64,000 nucleotides of DNA from Azadirachta indica (Eukaryota > Streptophyta > Magnoliopsida > Sapindales > Meliaceae): positions 15,227,087-15,291,086 of the forward strand of contig CM040447.1 in the NCBI GenBank assembly GCA_022749755.1. Reading direction: 5' to 3'. Position 1 is the first letter of the stretch. Every line of letters starts with the position of its first letter. Below are positions 60,305-64,000 of the stretch, one piece after another. Position numbers and translations under genes: made by a program. The notes under the pieces are model-generated. The model did not search any database. It had not been told where the DNA came from and was given only the letters and a program-made list of their open reading frames with translations.

Positions 60305-63300
60305 ATTCTCCCATTTAAAGTCAATTTTGGTAATCTCTCCTTACTTGCCAATTCCATGCTTGCTTACGTTTCTGCTAGGCCATATGAAGATCTACACCAT
60401 ATAAACTTGTTAGTGTTTATTGACTTAGTCATTACATCTACCAGGTTCTTGTTGGTGTGTATCTTTTGCATATCTACACTTTCATCTTCCACTACTTCTT
60501 GAACAAAATGATATTGAAACCCTATCTACTTTGTCTTTGAATGAAATGCTGGATTCCTTGCAATGTGTAAGGCGTTCTGATTATCACAAAACAAAATGAT
60601 CTTATCTTGTTTGTGCCCGAACTCTTCTAATAATTTTTGAATCTAGACAGCTTCCTTATAAGCTTGTGTAGCCGCCATGTATTCTGTTTCTGTGGTGGAT
60701 AATGCCACAACAGTCTACAATTTTGAAACCCAACTTACAGCTGCCCCTGCAAGTGTAAACACATAGCCTGTAGTAGATTTCCTTTTATCCATATCTACTG
60801 TAAAATCTGAGTCCACATAACCCCTGACAGTGAATTCCGATCCTTCATAACATAATGAAGCATCTGAGGTTCTTTTGATGTATTTCAGAATCCTTTTCAC
60901 AGTTTCCCAATGCTCTCTACCAGGATTTGCCATAAAACAACTAACTGCTCCTATTGTTTGTGCAATGTCTGGTCTTGTGCATATTATAGCGAACATCAAA
61001 CTTCCTACTGCTGATGCATACAGCACTCGAGACATCTATTTTCTTTCTGCTTCATTGCTAGGACACATACTTGAGGATAACTTGAAATTAATAAGAAGTA
61101 GGGTAGAAATTGGCTTACTTTCTTACATATTGAAGTGTCGTAAGATTTTTCTCAAGTAATTCTTCTAAGATAGCTGAATCTTCCTATTATTTCTGTCTCG
61201 GTGAATTTGCATCCCTAAAATCTTGTTTGCTGGTCCCAAGTCCTTCATTTCAAATTCCCTTGCCAATTGTGCTTTTAATTCTTGGACTCGATCTTTGTTG
61301 GGGCCTATTACCAACATGTCATCCACGTACAACAACAAAATAATGAAATCATGATCACCATCAAATCTCTTGTAGTACGTACAATGGTCTGAATTGAGTC
61401 TGTTGTACCCAAGCCTAATTATGAAAGAATCAAATCTCTTGTATCAACACTTTGGCGCCTGTTTGAGACCGTACAGAGACTTATTTAACCTACAAACCAA
61501 GTTCTCTTTACCTGTTTCAGTAAAACCTTCTGGTTGGAGCATATAGATTTCTTCTTCAAGCTTCTCATGAAGAAATGCAGTTTTGACATCTAACTACTCA
61601 AGATGTAAATCAAATGTAGCACACATAGCCAGAACTACTTTGACCGTTGTAAGTCGAACCACCGGTGAAAATATATTGTTAAAGTCAATACCTTCCTTTT
61701 GAGCATATCCCTTCACCACCAATCGTGCACGATACCGTTCCACTTGATCATTGCTATCCCGTTTAATCTTGTAAACCCATTTGTTATCGATCGCTTTTCT
61801 TCCATGTGGTAATGGTACTAGTTCCCATGTCTTGTTCTTATGTAGAGCTTCAATCTCTTCCTGCATTGCTGTCATCCATGAAGATGCATCTGAGCTACTC
61901 GAAACTTCATAAAAAGTTGAGAGCTCGCTATCCTCTATTAGAAGACAGTATGCTACATTGCTCTCCGTAACATACTCTGAGCGCCGAGTTGGTAGTTTCC
62001 TCTCGTGAGTTGATCGACGAACTTCTGCAGCTTCGGACCTAACTGGTTCTTGTACTTCGTGCTCTGGTGATGCTTCAGAAAAGTTTGAAATTTCTTGTGC
62101 TTTATCATTTTCTACATGTAATGTTGTAGTTTCTGAGCTTTCCTTCAACGTGTTATCATCTTCATCCTTTTCTTGTAGTTGATTTTCTACAAAGATAACA
62201 TCCCTACTGACTATGACCTTGCGGGCAGTAGGATCCCACAAGCGACATTCTTTTACACCATCAACATATCCCAAGAATATACACTTTCTAGATTTCGGAT
62301 CTAACTTCGTTCTTTCTTGAGCATTGTACATTACATACATAGGACATCCAACTAAATGTATATGAGAGTAATCAGCTGGTTTACCAGTCCACATCTCGAT
62401 CGGCGTTTTCAACCCAATTGCTGTTGATGGTAACCGATTTATCACATAACAAGCGGTCTTTGCTGTTTGTGCCCAAAATGAATGAGGTTGTCCCGCAATC
62501 CTCAACATAGCTCTCATCCTTTCTACAAGAGCTCTGTTCATCCGCTCTACCACTCCATTTTGTTGCGAAGTGTATGGTACTATGAACTGTTTTTCAATGC
62601 CTTCTTGCTTACATAGTGCAAGAAACTCACTATTTGTATACTCTCTTCCATTGTCTGTTCTCAAACACTTGATCTTCTTCCCAAATTCAAGTTCCACTCG
62701 CGCTTTGAAGTCTTTGAACACTAGAAAAGCTTTTGACTTTTTTTTAATTGGATATACCCAACATCTCTTGGAGTAATCATCAATAAAAGTCACAAAATAC
62801 TTTGCTTCTCCTAGAGACATTTCCGGTGATTCCCAAATATCAGAATGAATCAAGTCTAGAATGCATTTACTCCTAGCATTAGATCTGTTAAACTTCAACC
62901 TATGCTGCTTACTTGTAACACAATGCTCGCAAAACGATAATTTCACCGCTTTAAGTCCTGGAAGTAGCTTTCGGTTGGAGAGAATCTTCAAACCTTGTTC
63001 TGACATGTGGCCGAGTTTAAGATGCCACATCATTATCAATTCTTCTCCTTTGCTAATTGAAGCAACACACCCATCAGCTTTTTGTTGTGTTTTTTTCTTA
63101 AGCATGAATAAATTTGCAGTAATCTTTTCTGCCTTCAAAACCACAAGCGCTCCTCTAACAATCTTCATAATCTCATTCTCAATATGAGTTTTGCATCCAA
63201 GATCATCTAATTGTCCTCAAGACAATAAATTCTTCTTCAAGCCTTTGACATGTCGTATCTCTTTAATAATGTGAGCTGTTCCATCGTACATTTTTATCTT

Positions 63301-64000
63301 AATAGTACTAATACCGGTAATCTCCAAGGCGTGATCATCTCCCATGTATACAGATCCTCCAAAGATAGGCTCATATGTGTGAAACAATTCTCTTCGAGAG
63401 GTTATGTGCCATGTTGCTCCTGAGTCTACAAGCCAAACATCAGCAAGTCATTTTTTGCCTTCAACAATCATTGTTGCCTCACCGTATAATGCTTCACCAT
63501 CATCTGAGGTACTTGCAACACACCCTGAGCCTTTGATGTCTTGGAATCTCCACTCTTCTTGTTATTCCAATAATCCTTTTTGACGTGCCATTTCTTGCCA
63601 CAATTGTAGCACTTGACATTCTTCATACTTTTTGATTTTGATTTACCTTGATTCTGGCTCCCACTGGACTTACGTTCAGTTAATCTTCCTCTTGTCATCG
63701 GTAATGCTTCTGCTTACTGCAAACTCACATTTCTATCTTCCTTGTTTCTGTGCCTCTTTTCTTCTTCTAAGACAGTGGCTGCAGCATCATTGAAGACTAG
63801 AGAGTTTGTTTGAACATTAGTTGTCAAGTTGATGATGAGTTGATTATACGAGTAGGGTAGACTTTGAAGTAGAATCTCCGCACGTTTATTTTCCTCCATT
63901 TTGTACCCTAACGTTGTAAGTTGTGAAAATAAAGTTTTCAAGATGTTGATATGGTCAGTCACCGATATGGATTCTGCCATTTGAAGAGTGTAAAGTCTTC
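59540..64000 (-). mobile_element. Decayed Ty1/copia (Tnt1-like) retrotransposon (element 2), partial
   Basis: Minus orientation; the 5' LTR and gag N-terminus are beyond the right edge. Order from the right: gag UBN2-like region (63980-63714), zinc knuckle CYNCGKKWHVKKDYW (within 63698-63468) in which the last Cys is Tyr, protease with intact DSGATWH (near 63435), gag-pre-integrase WHLKLGHMSEQGL, integrase core with DLIHSDIW, FVTFIDDYSK and QNGVVERMNR (all within 63168-61594), start of reverse transcriptase NKWVYKIKRD, LLYVDDMLVIG near 61320, and the RNase H side (61035-60715). Several in-frame stops interrupt it, including after gag, before the 63168 ATG, TAG at about 61592 and TGA at about 61445; most fit C-to-T or G-to-A change. 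The 3' LTR follows. It lies about 200 bp downstream of the kinesin stop, in the opposite orientation. Confidence 0.93.

Noticed and set aside
1..64000. CRISPR arrays, operons, phage genes, tRNA or rRNA
   Set aside because: None seen; gene structure and repeats are those of a plant nuclear genome. A tRNA scan was not possible by eye.

Overview
This is a gene-poor, AT-rich stretch of flowering-plant nuclear DNA. Split genes with GT-AG introns, a plastid-type aldolase relic, a plant KIN-7 kinesin, Ty1/copia and Ty3/gypsy relics and small DNA-transposon derivatives all point to a eudicot. The sequence alone does not fix the genus. I found no bacterial-style operon, CRISPR array, rRNA or recognisable tRNA.

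Layout, left to right: (1) 1-955, decayed Ty3/gypsy gag on the minus strand. (2) 2415-4324, a six-exon plastidial class I fructose-bisphosphate aldolase on the plus strand, broken by frameshifts, a stop and damaged splice sites. (3) 6870-7220, a possible small membrane-protein ORF of unknown function. (4) About 7850-35640, a head-to-tail minus-strand array of S28-family serine carboxypeptidase genes of the EDA2 type. Copy A (8096-12994) and copy C (20535-25794) are intact 12-exon genes of 495 and 485 codons. Copy B (15656-19217, with an extra exon 5-6 scrap at 15290-15610) and copy D (33387-35631) are pseudogenes. (5) Between C and D lie a 622-bp hAT-type MITE with perfect 8-bp target duplications and a decayed 4.0-kb copia element with about 210-bp LTRs. 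(6) 36696-37802, a 1.1-kb non-autonomous element with roughly 320-bp terminal inverted repeats and a perfect 9-bp target duplication (Mutator-like). (7) 42066-43534, a five-exon double B-box zinc-finger gene on the minus strand. (8) 45837-46798, a three-exon glyoxalase-I-like (VOC) gene on the minus strand. (9) 53239-59334, a 13-exon KIN-7/NACK-type kinesin of 973 codons on the plus strand. (10) 59540 to the window end, a decayed Tnt1-like copia element on the minus strand whose 5' end lies outside the window.

The genes do not form a pathway. The informative context is evolutionary. Kinesin, B-box 18/19-like and plastid aldolase genes are neighbours in two duplicated Arabidopsis blocks (At4g38950-38960-38970 and At2g21300-21320-21330). 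This window appears to keep that order, with the aldolase dead, the B-box gene diverged in its first zinc-binding domain, the kinesin intact, and the peptidase array and glyoxalase gene lying between. The peptidase array is the most dynamic part. Spacing between gene starts is 6.2, 6.6 and 9.8 kb, the last falling to about 5.2 kb once the copia and hAT insertions are subtracted. Exon coordinates were worked out by hand from splice signals, phase and family resemblance. No database search was run.
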